Origin: Ceratorhiza oryzae-sativae
Taxonomy: Eukaryota > Basidiomycota > Agaricomycetes > Cantharellales > Ceratobasidiaceae
Length of the DNA: 64,000 nt
NCBI GenBank assembly: GCA_030998015.1
Contig: JARWMV010000060.1
Coordinates: 1 to 64,000 of the forward strand
Direction of reading: 5' to 3'
Shown: in pieces, positions 19,158 to 28,985 of the stretch
How the letters are laid out: every line of letters begins with the position of its first letter
How positions within the stretch are numbered: the first letter of the stretch is position 1
The notes under the pieces: model-generated
Database searches by the model: none
Seen by the model: only the letters and a program-made list of their open reading frames with translations
Told to the model about the DNA's origin: nothing
Position numbers and translations under genes: made by a program

Positions 19158-22100
19158 GCTCAAACCGTGCCAGGGGGGCGGTCTTGGGCGCTATGTTACA
19201 AAATGCGCATAATGAAAATAAGAATATGGAAATGGAATGTATGTCGTTAGGAAACCAATCACAACTGCAGTTTTTCTTTCATGCATTCCCTCTGCGCATA
19301 ACCCCCGAACACAAGTCTGCATATAACATGAAAAAATTCAACGGATGGGCCATGATCGACTCAGGGGCCACGTCAGTATTTATACATGAAAATTTGGTTA
19401 AACAATACTGTATTCCTACCGTTGCCCTGAAAACACCCAAGAAACTGAGGGTAATCGATGGAAGGGAGATAGACTCTGGGTCTGTGACTCACTACTGCAC
19501 CTTCGAGCTGTGCATTCAAGAGCACCGAGAAATCCTCAGTGCCTATGTTGTGAACGTTGGCAAAAATGATCTAGTCCTGGGCATGTCATGGCTCAAATTC
19601 CATAACCCCAACATTGATTGGGATGGAAAAGATATGAAGTTCGACTCGCCAATATGCCTGAAGCATTGTATCACAAAACCCTTGCACGTGCGTGCAAATG
19701 AACCTAAGGAGCTTCAGCTGGACTCCTTAGACTCCCTCCCAACAAAATATAAAGAATTCCAGAAAATATTTGCTGAAGAAGACGACGTCCAGCCACTACC
19801 ACCCCATAGGAAGTGGGATATGGAAATAGATTTAAAGCCGGATGCCAAGCCAAGGCATGGTCCCATATATAGTGTGGGTGTCAAGGAAGATGCAGAATTG
19901 CGCAAAACCTTGGATCGTCAACTGAAAGCAGGGCATATCAGACCCTCAAGGTCACCAATGGCATCTCCAGTCATATTCGTTAAAAAGAAGAATGGAAAGC
20001 TGCGCATGTGCATCGACTACCGGCGGCTAAACGAAATGACTGTCTCCAATGTGTACCCGCTCCCACGCATCAATGATATTGTGGAAACTCTGCGGGGGGC
20101 AAAGATATTCACCAAGTTTGACCTAAAGTGGGGTTTCAACCTCATACGAATTCGGGAAGGAGATGAATGGAAGGCCGCTTTCAAGACCAAATACGGACTG
20201 TATGAGCCCCTGGTCATGCAATTTGGTCAAAAGAATGCACCAGGAACCTTCATGGCCATGATCCGAGAAGAATTCCAGGACATCGAAGGCATTTACGTTG
20301 TAATTTACATGGACAACATATTAGTATTTTCAAAGAACCAGGAAGAACACGATGAACATGTCAGAGAAGTCCTGCGCTGGCTTCAAAAGGCTGGTCTATA
20401 CTGCGCCCTGGAGAAATGTGTTTTTGACGTCACTGAGGTGGACTACCTGGGAATAGTAGTAACCCCCCAAGGGATTAAAGTAGACCCGGCCAAGGTTGAA
20501 AAAGCTGTTGAATGGCCAACCCCTACAAACCCAACTGAAGTCCTGGAAGGGTTGGGGTTTGCAAACTGGTTAAGGCACTTCATAAAAGACTTCTCAAAAA
20601 TCACAAAATGCCTCTACGAACTTGTCAAAAAAGACACCAAGTGGGAATGGACAGAAGAAAGGGATCGGGCGTGGAATCTGCTAAAACAGAAACTGAAAGA
20701 AGCACCCCTCTTAATTCAGCCAGAACCCAGCAAACCATTTATCTTAGAAACAGACGCCTCAGGCTATGCCACAGGTGCTGTTTTATTGCAATATGGAGAA
20801 GACGGAATGCTTCACCCAATCTCCTACTATTCCAAAGCAATGGTCCCAGCAGAAAGAAACTACGATATCTACAACAAAGAAATGCTGGCAATTATAAAAG
20901 CCCTCAAACACTGGCGTCACCTACTAGAAGGGGCTGAGCACCCGGTAAACATTGTTTGCGACCACAAGAATCTGGAATACTGGAAGACAAACCGGCCACT
21001 GAATGGCCGAGTCACAAGATGGCATGAGTTCCTGTCCAGGTTTGAATTCAAGATTCTATACATTGAGGGGGCAAAGAACGGTCGGGCAGACATACTCTTG
21101 AGGCTGTCAAGGCACATCCCTAAAGAGGGGGGTGAGAGCCAAGCTCTGCTTGCACAAAACCAATTTTTGGAATTAAAATCTCTGTGGTTACAAGCAATCA
21201 CACCAGACCATGACCTGGAACAACTCATTAGGGACGCTATCCCAGGGGACGAGCACCTGTCAAAAGTGCTAAAAGCCCTAGATGACAATGAGAAGGTCAA
21301 GGATTGGGAATGGGATGAAGGACTCTTACGACACAAGGGCAGAATCTACGTCCCAAACAACAAAGAACTTCGCAAACTGGTCATTGAAAGCCGTCACGAT
21401 AGTCCAGCAGCAGGACACCCAGGACAGTTCAGAACATATGAGTTGCTAAATCGCAAATACACGTGGCTATCAATGAAAAAATCAGTCAACAAATATGTCA
21501 CACACTGCGAGTCGTGCATCAGGAACAAGCACAGCAACCAAGTTCCCCCAGGGCTCTTAAACCCAATACCTGCACCAGAAAAACCTTGGGAGGAAATTAC
21601 CTACGATCTGATCACCGGGCTACCCCTGTCAGAGGGATTTGATGCCATATTTACAGTTGTCGACCGCCTGACAAAAATGGTCCACTTTATTCCATGTCAA
21701 TCGGAAGCCAGTGCCATGGACTGCGCAAACTTGTTCCTGACCTACGTATGGAAACTTCATGGGCTGCCACAGAAAACCATTTCAGACCGTGGCCCCAACT
21801 TTGCATCCAAATTCCTAAGGCACCTGTATAAGCGGCTAGACATAAAACCCTCCTATTCTACAGCATATCACCCACAAACGGACAGCCAGTCAGAAAGGGC
21901 CAACCAAGTAGTAGAAGGGTACCTGAGACACTATGTATCGGACCGGCAGGACAACTGGGTCTCACTCTTACCTCTGGCCGAATTTGCCTACAACAATGGC
22001 GTCAATGCCTCAACTGGCAAAACACCGTTCTTTGCAAACTACGGTTTCCACCCAAGGCTGGCAGTTGGAGACAAAGAGGAACAGGAGTTCCCTGTAGCAG

Positions 22101-22684
22101 ATAATTATGCAGAATGGCTTCAAAAGGGCCATGACGAACTCAAGGCCGCTCTGGAACTAGCAAACCAGAGGACCAAAGAATACTACGATCGTAAACATCG
22201 GACCCCAGAAGTCATCAAGGTGGGAGACAAAGTCTGGCTTGACACCAAGAACATACGCACACAACAGGCCTCCAGGAAATTGGCCCACAAGAGAGTTGGG
22301 CCATTCAAGGTGGTAGCACAACATGGCACTCACGCCTTCAAACTGGACTTGCCAGTAACCATGAAAATACATCCAGTATTTCATGTCTCGCTCCTGACCA
22401 AACATAAAGACGATCCATACAGACGTCAGGTTCCCCCACCACCACCTGTGGTAACTCCTGAAGGGGAAGAAGAATTTGAAGTGGAACAGATCATAAAATC
22501 ACGATACAACAAAAGATCTAATGTCTTTGAATACTATGTCAAATGGCTTGGCTACGACGAGCGACAATGGTTAACTTATGACGACCTGGTGAACGCACCA
22601 GAACTCATCGCCGACTATGTCAAGTCACACCCAAAGGCACCCCAGGACCCCTGTGCCTTGAAGGGGGGAAGTGTCACAAACTGA
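19154..22684 (+). CDS. pol: Element F Pol polyprotein (1,176 aa) with chromodomain
   Basis: A separate frame from gag, starting at ATG 19,154 inside the gag stop. Domains: retropepsin with DSGA at residue 69; reverse transcriptase (about 230-430); RNase H (TDAS at 534, VCDHKN, RADILLR); integrase with an HHCC finger (HDSPAAGH...CESC) and D818, D878, E914, the last two spaced as D,D35E; and a chromodomain at about 1,105-1,160 (VEQIIKSRYNKR, YVKWLGYDERQWLTYDDL). The chromodomain would steer integration to marked chromatin. The RT box is YMDN (N388) where copies A and C read YMDD, and the RNase H end has ILLR for ILSR. Both look like CpG decay and likely cripple the enzyme. Confidence 0.94.
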   Translation: MSSNRARGAVLGAMLQNAHNENKNMEMECMSLGNQSQLQFFFHAFPLRITPEHKSAYNMKKFNGWAMIDSGATSVFIHENLVKQYCIPTVALKTPKKLRVIDGREIDSGSVTHYCTFELCIQEHREILSAYVVNVGKNDLVLGMSWLKFHNPNIDWDGKDMKFDSPICLKHCITKPLHVRANEPKELQLDSLDSLPTKYKEFQKIFAEEDDVQPLPPHRKWDMEIDLKPDAKPRHGPIYSVGVKEDAELRKTLDRQLKAGHIRPSRSPMASPVIFVKKKNGKLRMCIDYRRLNEMTVSNVYPLPRINDIVETLRGAKIFTKFDLKWGFNLIRIREGDEWKAAFKTKYGLYEPLVMQFGQKNAPGTFMAMIREEFQDIEGIYVVIYMDNILVFSKNQEEHDEHVREVLRWLQKAGLYCALEKCVFDVTEVDYLGIVVTPQGIKVDPAKVEKAVEWPTPTNPTEVLEGLGFANWLRHFIKDFSKITKCLYELVKKDTKWEWTEERDRAWNLLKQKLKEAPLLIQPEPSKPFILETDASGYATGAVLLQYGEDGMLHPISYYSKAMVPAERNYDIYNKEMLAIIKALKHWRHLLEGAEHPVNIVCDHKNLEYWKTNRPLNGRVTRWHEFLSRFEFKILYIEGAKNGRADILLRLSRHIPKEGGESQALLAQNQFLELKSLWLQAITPDHDLEQLIRDAIPGDEHLSKVLKALDDNEKVKDWEWDEGLLRHKGRIYVPNNKELRKLVIESRHDSPAAGHPGQFRTYELLNRKYTWLSMKKSVNKYVTHCESCIRNKHSNQVPPGLLNPIPAPEKPWEEITYDLITGLPLSEGFDAIFTVVDRLTKMVHFIPCQSEASAMDCANLFLTYVWKLHGLPQKTISDRGPNFASKFLRHLYKRLDIKPSYSTAYHPQTDSQSERANQVVEGYLRHYVSDRQDNWVSLLPLAEFAYNNGVNASTGKTPFFANYGFHPRLAVGDKEEQEFPVADNYAEWLQKGHDELKAALELANQRTKEYYDRKHRTPEVIKVGDKVWLDTKNIRTQQASRKLAHKRVGPFKVVAQHGTHAFKLDLPVTMKIHPVFHVSLLTKHKDDPYRRQVPPPPPVVTPEGEEEFEVEQIIKSRYNKRSNVFEYYVKWLGYDERQWLTYDDLVNAPELIADYVKSHPKAPQDPCALKGGSVTN

Positions 22685-23046
22685 CACGCATATATCCACT
22701 CTATAATATTTTTTCGATTTATTACATTTTATGAGATCATCTTCAAAACATACTTGCCTTTTATGGTATATCTGTATCATGTGACTCAGGGGATGTTCCG
22801 GACCGGTAACCGAGATGTATTTCAACTCCAATGTGAAATTCCGCAGCTCTGCAGTCGCTTCTACTGCTTCTATCTCTTATCAGTCATGACTCACTGTACG
22901 GACTTGTTTGTTATGATGTGGCTTGTACTATGTATATAAACCAGGTCAAGTTCGCAGAGGACTCCTCAAGAACTTGACCTCTCGTCGAATACAAGTTCTT
23001 TATTTTCTTACTATTTTCCTCGTCGCCTGACTTGTCGTTGTTGACA
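22672..23046 (+). repeat. LTR1 copy f, 3' LTR of element F
   Basis: 375 bp, preceded by the polypurine tract AAGGGGGGAAG (22,661-22,671); its first 13 bases overlap the end of pol. It differs from the 5' LTR at six sites, all transitions. Five lie in CpG or former CpG words (for example GTCGTCGACA against GTTGTTGACA). It is followed by AAGGG. Confidence 0.95.
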
Positions 23047-23351
23047 AAGGGATCCTTCATTCAAAAACCCTATCTTTAGACTGAAAACTCCCCTAGAGAT
23101 CATCAAATGTAGCTAAGACAGCTACGGATTTTTGATGTCTCATGAAGAATCTGTTGTAATGAACACAAATGTACTATCGGGCTTTATTCATATGTTATTG
23201 AATGAGCCAGTCAGCTTAAAAGGAACAATCAGCTCATCCAAAAAGCATACTCCAAAAGAGGCAATCTGAAGATCAGAACCAGTGATGTAATCAATTTCTC
23301 TAAACCTTCCATCTCTTTGCCCATCCATCACTGCATTTATCTACTTCTGTG

Positions 23352-26300
23352 ATGCTGAGATCTAGGTATTCTACCAACAAGAGACGTCGCTTGGATGCCC
23401 AAAAGGCTCAAGCAGCTGCGCTTCCAACTCATTTACACCAGGAGCAGTCTATTAATGCCATGGGCGATTGTGAGAGCATGCAAGAGTTGATAAACCCTGC
23501 CAAAAATCATCTCAAGACACCTTTTAAGGTGCATAAATGTGCAGATCTATCAAACGAAATGAGACAAGCACAATGGGCAACTTCTAGTGTCAAAACACTT
23601 TGTTCAAAACTACAAGTCTTGACTGGGACTATACAGGCTGAGTCTCACCTATTTCAGGTCAAGCTAGACTGTGCATTGGGCAAATTATCAGCTAGCAAGA
23701 GTTCACTATTAAAGGCTGAAACATTGAACAAACATTTAAAAGTGGAACTTGCTGCTACTTGTTATAGAACTGTTACACTAGGCAATAGCATTGCTTCTCT
23801 ACAGATACAATCCTTGAAGCATACTCAAATGGGAGCTAAAGCAACCTGTAGCACTCAAAAAGACCAGGTGATGATACAAAGGCTTCGGAAATGCATATTT
23901 GGCCTCAAGTGCAGTCATGATGCCTTGTGTAAACAAACCATGTGTGCACCAGCCCAGAAAGCTTGTAATGCAGCCAAGCTTGACAAATTGAAAGCTTCTG
24001 GAGATGATACTTGATCGCTGAAGAATACACATGGCGTAATTCTCCCAGAGATTCAAGACATGCTACAAGAACTTGCTGGACTGCAGATTGCGACTGAGAA
24101 AATTATGTTGGTGATCTGCTGCATTACTAGAACCTTTGGTCTTGCAGTTGTGGACTCCGTTAGTGCAAGAAGTGTCTCCTGGATCATACTTGAAGGGCTT
24201 GTCCAAGCACAGATGCAAATTGCATATGAGATTAATAAAACTACTTGTTAGTAAGGTTCTCTAAAAACATTTTAATTAGCTCATCCTATCTGGTAGATTT
24301 GTCTATCTGTAGTGATGGTACAGGGATCAAGAATCAGCAGCACGAAGCAAGACTCATTTGAATGCCAGTGCCTAGCTACAGAGACAAGGAGCGCCATGCA
24401 GAACAAGAAACTAGCCCCAAACCTCCTCCATTGCGCTCTCTGGGTGTTCAAAAAGCTGCAAACCATACTGCTAAGGCACAGTTTGAAGGCTTGAAGAAAG
24501 CCATTGGTACTTGCTGCGACATTTTGGGCAGGAGCCCACTAGGAGAGAATAATCCCACAACTCTACAGCTATTTGCTCTAAAAACACATGCTTTTCTTAC
24601 AGACCATGCCTCAGATCAAAAACTTCTTTTTAAGATCTTAGGAGCATGGATGGTTGACTGTGATTGCAAGCTTTGTGGACACAAGGTCCTAGACACCATG
24701 AGTGAAGAAGAGTGCATACAAGCACTCTCCAAGCATCTAGATGTTGCATGTCATGCTATGGGCGACTGGGAGAGTCTGTCTCCCAATCAACAGAGTACTG
24801 TGACCCACGACGCATGGTTGGCACTGGCACTTGCAACTGGCAAGGAGGTGTTTCAGGCGCTATCCAACAGCAAGCAAAATGATGCATCATTTGTTGTCTG
24901 GACAGGATGTTGCATGCACAAAGAGCTAAACGCAGTCAAAGGTGGTGCGAATGCGATGGCAGCAGCTTGGTCAACTCACAAACTTCCTCCACCAATTGCG
25001 TTATACAACAAGTTTGAGGCTGGGAAGACACCCACCAAAGCAGAAAGCGTAGGGACCTCTCGAAAGCAAAAGCAAGACAGCTTGCAAGGCGGCGTCAAGC
25101 TCACAAGTCTAGCAGGCGCAATACTCAATAATAAAAACGATAAAGTTGGACAGCAAGACACTTACAAGCACTATTTCAAGGTATGTGTACAGGGGGTATT
25201 CTGATTGACTCAAACTAACTTGTATTTGAGAAACATTTTGGCTTCCATCTAAGTTTTCCTCAGACGAACAGCACACGATATGGATCGCATTGTGACGCTG
25301 CAGTAGAGCTTGTTATCAACTATGACACCTACCTGCACTTCTTTCAACAAGTCCACAATGCAAAAAACGCTCCAGGTTTTACAAACATTGAGCTTAATGT
25401 CTTCAATGGCCTACAGGATACAGCAACACTTGTTGAGCTTACAGTTCTTGGACTCTATGCCCAATCGGTTGGTCAACCTTATATGCTGCATGTCCGTGGC
25501 ACAGCAGAAAATGCTCTTACCCTTGGAGGACTTCACAAGCATGTCAAGGCTCATTGCCAAGCAATTATTGCCAACCCAGACTTACTCCTAGCATCTGATG
25601 CATCTCCTGAAACTGGAGCACTTGAAGGCAAAGTCTGGGATTGTCCAGATTTTATGTATCATGTTGCACAAACTAGTAGTGCTCTGCTGCACTTACAGGA
25701 GATCCTGGTCGCTTTTTTTGAGGGTGCCTTAGATACATGGGAGCAATTCACAACCAAGTTCACTCTGGGCAGTCCTATAAGTCAGGCTACTCCCAAGCAG
25801 CAGGCAAGTGTATGGAACAGCGCTACAAACAACACTAGTGAGGGGGCGCTTGGCCAATGCTGCCAGATGATCTGACAGGCACCATTCATAACAGATAATC
25901 AGTGGAACGCTTGGGTGATGTGGAAACAGAACAATACTCTTGAATTCTCCCATAATATACTAGGTGAAATGGACCACAGTTTTATACACAAGCAAGCTTG
26001 GAGGATTGACACCAGCAGTGCTTCCCAGATAGCGCGGTTTGAGCAGAACAAAGTGTGGGAGCAGAGGGCTGAAAGTAACCTAGCCAAACTGACAAAAACA
26101 AGCAAACAGAGAGCAGCGACCAAGTGCAGACTTGCACAGGTCAAAATCATGCACGGAGCTAGCATTGGCAATCTTAAAAAACTCAAAGTGACTGAACTAG
26201 ATGCTCAGATCGACAAGCTTTGTGAGCTCAGTGACAAAGAGATTCCTGCAAAAAGTACTATAGGCAATAAACTAGCAAAAGTACAGGAGGTTCTGAAGGG

Positions 26301-26457
26301 GTTACATCAATGTGAAAAAGGAGCGACCAAGAAGGGCATGGGATTAGAAGAAGACAAGGGATCTAGTAGTGATACTGATATGCATGAGGGGCGTATTACT
26401 GATATGGAACAGTATCCAGATGAACACATGGATCTGGATCCAGAATGGGATTACTGA
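23352..26457 (+). pseudogene. D1 transposase-like multi-exon gene, decayed
   Basis: Exons are linked by splice-like sites: one intron near 24,249-24,291 and one with donor AAG|GTATGTG near 25,181 and acceptor CCTCAG near 25,263. In-frame TGA stops lie at 24,012, 24,359 and 25,873. The N-terminus is basic (NKRRR). The central part has GCCMHKELN with KGG following (near 24,907-24,940), the next exon has STRYGSHCDAA and later SEGALG, and the end is acidic. CX2H followed by LN, then TRYxS, recalls the hAT layout of an RNase-H-fold transposase, but the TIR does not fit hAT. I recognise it only as a multi-copy Agaricomycete family. Copy D2 shares the frame. Confidence 0.7.
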
Positions 26458-26643
26458 GGACATAGCAGTATACATAATGTGCTAATCAACTACCTTGATT
26501 TTATTTGTAATTTCTACATGACCACTAAACTACACAATATGTGCAATACTACCTAACAATGCATTTTGACTGGAACTGTATGTGTATCTGTTTGGTCCTC
26601 CCCGCCACCTGGACACTCAGCAGCCAAAGGCTGCCAGTCCCCA

Positions 26644-26886
26644 CAGACTGCTGACTGAGATGTATTTCAACTTTGATGTGAAATTCCACAGCTCCACAGC
26701 AGCTTCTATCCCCAACCAGATGTGACTCACTGTACAGACTTGTTTGTTATGATGTGGCTCATGAGATGTATATATACTGGGTCAAGTTCACAGAGGACTC
26801 CTCAAGAACTTGACCTCTGTTGAATACAAGTTCTTTTATCCTCTTTATTTCTGTTTTACTTGTTGCCTGACTTGTCATTGTTGACA
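26644..26886 (+). repeat. LTR1 copy d, right part
   Basis: It resumes LTR1 at the duplicated CAGACTG (26,644-26,650) and runs to TTGTTGACA at 26,886, giving 370 bp together with 15,786-15,919 once the duplication is counted once. It keeps the TATA region and the self-priming word (CAAGAACTTGACCT). Its right flank is the reversed transposon D2, the original insertion site of element A. Confidence 0.88.
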
Positions 26887-28985
26887 GCTGCTGCCATTGT
26901 GTTTGGACCACCTTTGACTGTGTTCAGTTCTTTATGCATGCAGCATCCTGTCCAGACAATGAACAATGCATCAATCTGCTTGCTCTCAGGCAGCACTTGA
27001 AACACCTCCTTGCCGGTTGTAAGAGCTAGAGCTATCCATGCACTGTGTGTTATAGCACTCTGTGGATTGGGATCCAGAATCCCCCAGTTGCCTGTTGTGC
27101 AACAGGCAACATCCAGATTCTCAGAGAGCACCTGTCTGCACTCTTCTTCACTCATGGTGTTGAGGACTTTGTGTCCACAAAGCTCATGATTGCAGTCAAC
27201 CATCCAGGCCCCCAAGATCTTGAAAAGCAGCTTTTGATATGAGGCATGATCTGTAAGAACAGCTTGCATTTTTAGAGCAAAAGTCTGTGGGGTCATGGGG
27301 TTGCTTTCTCCAAGTGGACCTCTGCTCAATATATCACAGCAAGTGCTAATGACTTTCTTCCAGCCCTCAAATTGCAACTGAGCAGTGTGGTTTACTGCCT
27401 TTTGAACACCCATATAGTGCAATGGAGGAGCCTTTGGAGCAGTCTTTGGCTCTTCCTGGGGCACTTGATCTGTGTAAGTAGGCACTGGCATTTGGATCAG
27501 CCTGGCTTCATGCTGCTGATTCTTAATCCCTGTGCCTTTACCACAGATGGACAAGTCTACTAAAGGCAATAAGCTATATATTGTAGTTATCAGACCACAT
27601 ACTAACAGGTAGTTTTATTGATTTCACATGCAATCTGCATCTGTGCTTGTACCAACCCTTCAAGCATGATTTGAGAGACACTTTGTGTGCTGACAGAATC
27701 TACAACTGCAAGACCAAAGGTTTGAGCTATACAGTAGATTAGAGGCACCATTTTTTCTGTAGCAACTTGTAAACCAGCTAGTTCCCATAGCATATCTCAA
27801 ATATCTGGGAAGATTCCACCATGGGTGCCCTTAAGCAATCAACTACTGTCTGTAAAAGCTCTTGATTTGGCAAGCTTGGCTGCACTGCAAGCTTTTTGCA
27901 CTGGTGCATGCACAATTCATTTGTGCAAAGCATCATGGCTGTGCTTGAAGCTGCACATGTGTTTCCAAAGCTGTTGTATGATCACCTGGTCTTTTTTAGT
28001 AATTGTCAGAGCTGACAACCTGAACAACAAGGCCTAACACTGGTGAGGCAAAGGCAGATCTATGGGCTTGATGGCCTGAGGTCAAACCACAACACCTAAG
28101 GGTGGACACACAGTGAGGGGAAGGGGTGCAACAATACACAGAGGGGTTCAGAGGTGCACTTGTGCTGAAGAGCACTGGGCAGGAACTAAGTGGCTTGGTG
28201 ACCAACTCAGGTAGAAGGGATAGTTCAACAGGAGGTCAAGTTCTCGGGCTTAAGGCTCTCAGACTCTCCCTTATATATTCACAGTGGAGGCAGTACATAT
28301 GTAATAAGAAGTCTAAGTATATTGTACAATGACAGAAATGGTGCCACATCAACAGAATATTCCAGAATACATCAACAGTGGTCAAAAACAACAAGGTCAT
28401 GTGACTCAGTCAGTTATTCTATGCATATATCTGAATAAATGGGACTTGTCCATAAAGTAGAAAAATAGAGGTAAAATAAATCATAATAAATTCAGATAAA
28501 TTTGTGCTCATGGTCTAGGCCATGACAGTATTCCTTGATGTTTTAGCTGCTGTTTCTGTCTGATTTTGTGACTGTGTCAGTAGAGAAGTGATATTACTAT
28601 CTAGTGTCATAGTTCTAGTACTAGCAGAAGCAAGTTTCTTCTCCAAAAGACCATTTAGTGTTTCTGCCTTCAAGAGTGCACTGCTCTAAGCTTGTAATTC
28701 ACCTAGTGCCCAGTTTAACTTATCATGAGTTCTTTGGCACTCAGCCTGCATAGTCTCAGCCAAGAGTTGTAGTTTTGAACAAAGTATCTTGATTGTAGAA
28801 TTTGCTTGCTGTACTTGTCTTGTTTCATTTAATAAAGCTGCACATTTATGCGCCTTAAAAGACAGTTTATTAGTGTTTCTGAAGGGCATTATCAACCTTA
28901 AGGTGCTCCCACAATCCCCTGCAGTGTCAGGAGACTGTTGCCAATGCAAATGAGTTGGAAGTGCAGCTAATTGAGTATCCTGTGT
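26887..28985 (-). pseudogene. D2 transposase-like gene, truncated
   Basis: It encodes the N-terminal half of the D-family protein in pieces: 28,686-28,949 (HKCAALLNETRQVQ), then 27,602-27,793 (GLAVVDSVSTQSVSQ), a splice near 27,601-27,556, and 26,887-27,569 ending in the GCCMHKELN region. Where D1 has TGA before MPVPSY, D2 has CAA, so D2 keeps some positions lost in D1. It is cut by LTR1 at its 3' end and by a solo LTR2 in the middle. Reading past 26,887 into the LTR gives a false tail. Confidence 0.72.
28004..28527 (-). repeat. Solo LTR2 in transposon D2
   Basis: The 524-bp reverse complement of the LTR2 at 4,509-5,030 starts TGTCAGAGCTG on the plus strand and ends GGCCATGACA. Flanks GTAAT (27,999-28,003) and GTATT (28,528-28,532) are a 5-bp duplication with one mismatch. 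It is more CpG-poor and more diverged from the family than the copy at 4,509. Confidence 0.85.

Larger units (their letters stand above)
16102..23051 (+). mobile_element. Element F: complete chromodomain Ty3/gypsy retrotransposon with target duplications
   Basis: The element is 16,107-23,046 (6,940 bp), flanked by perfect 5-bp duplications AAGGG (16,102-16,106 and 23,047-23,051) in transposon D1. Order: 375-bp LTR, self-priming site, 1.28-kb leader with overlapping frames, gag, pol (protease, RT, RNase H, integrase, chromodomain), polypurine tract, 375-bp LTR. The LTRs differ at six positions, all transitions, about 98.4% identity, so insertion is recent compared with A and C. The set of traits (chromodomain, self-priming) places it near the Tf1/sushi chromoviruses. 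A catalytic-box substitution in RT makes self-sufficient movement doubtful. Confidence 0.93.
15920..26643 (+). mobile_element. DNA transposon D1, split by retroelement F
   Basis: Terminal inverted repeats TGGGGACTGGCA (15,920-15,931) and TGCCAGTCCCCA (26,632-26,643) are flanked by 7-bp duplications CAGACTG (15,913-15,919 and 26,644-26,650) inside an LTR1. Without the F insertion it is about 3.8 kb. It carries a decayed multi-exon transposase-like gene (23,352-26,457). Sequence on both sides of F aligns, in reverse, with copy D2 (29,517 to 26,887), confirming that 15,920-16,106 and 23,052 onward are one element. Because CAGACTG and the TIR share bases, the duplication could also be read as 5 bp with a longer TIR. 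Confidence 0.82.
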
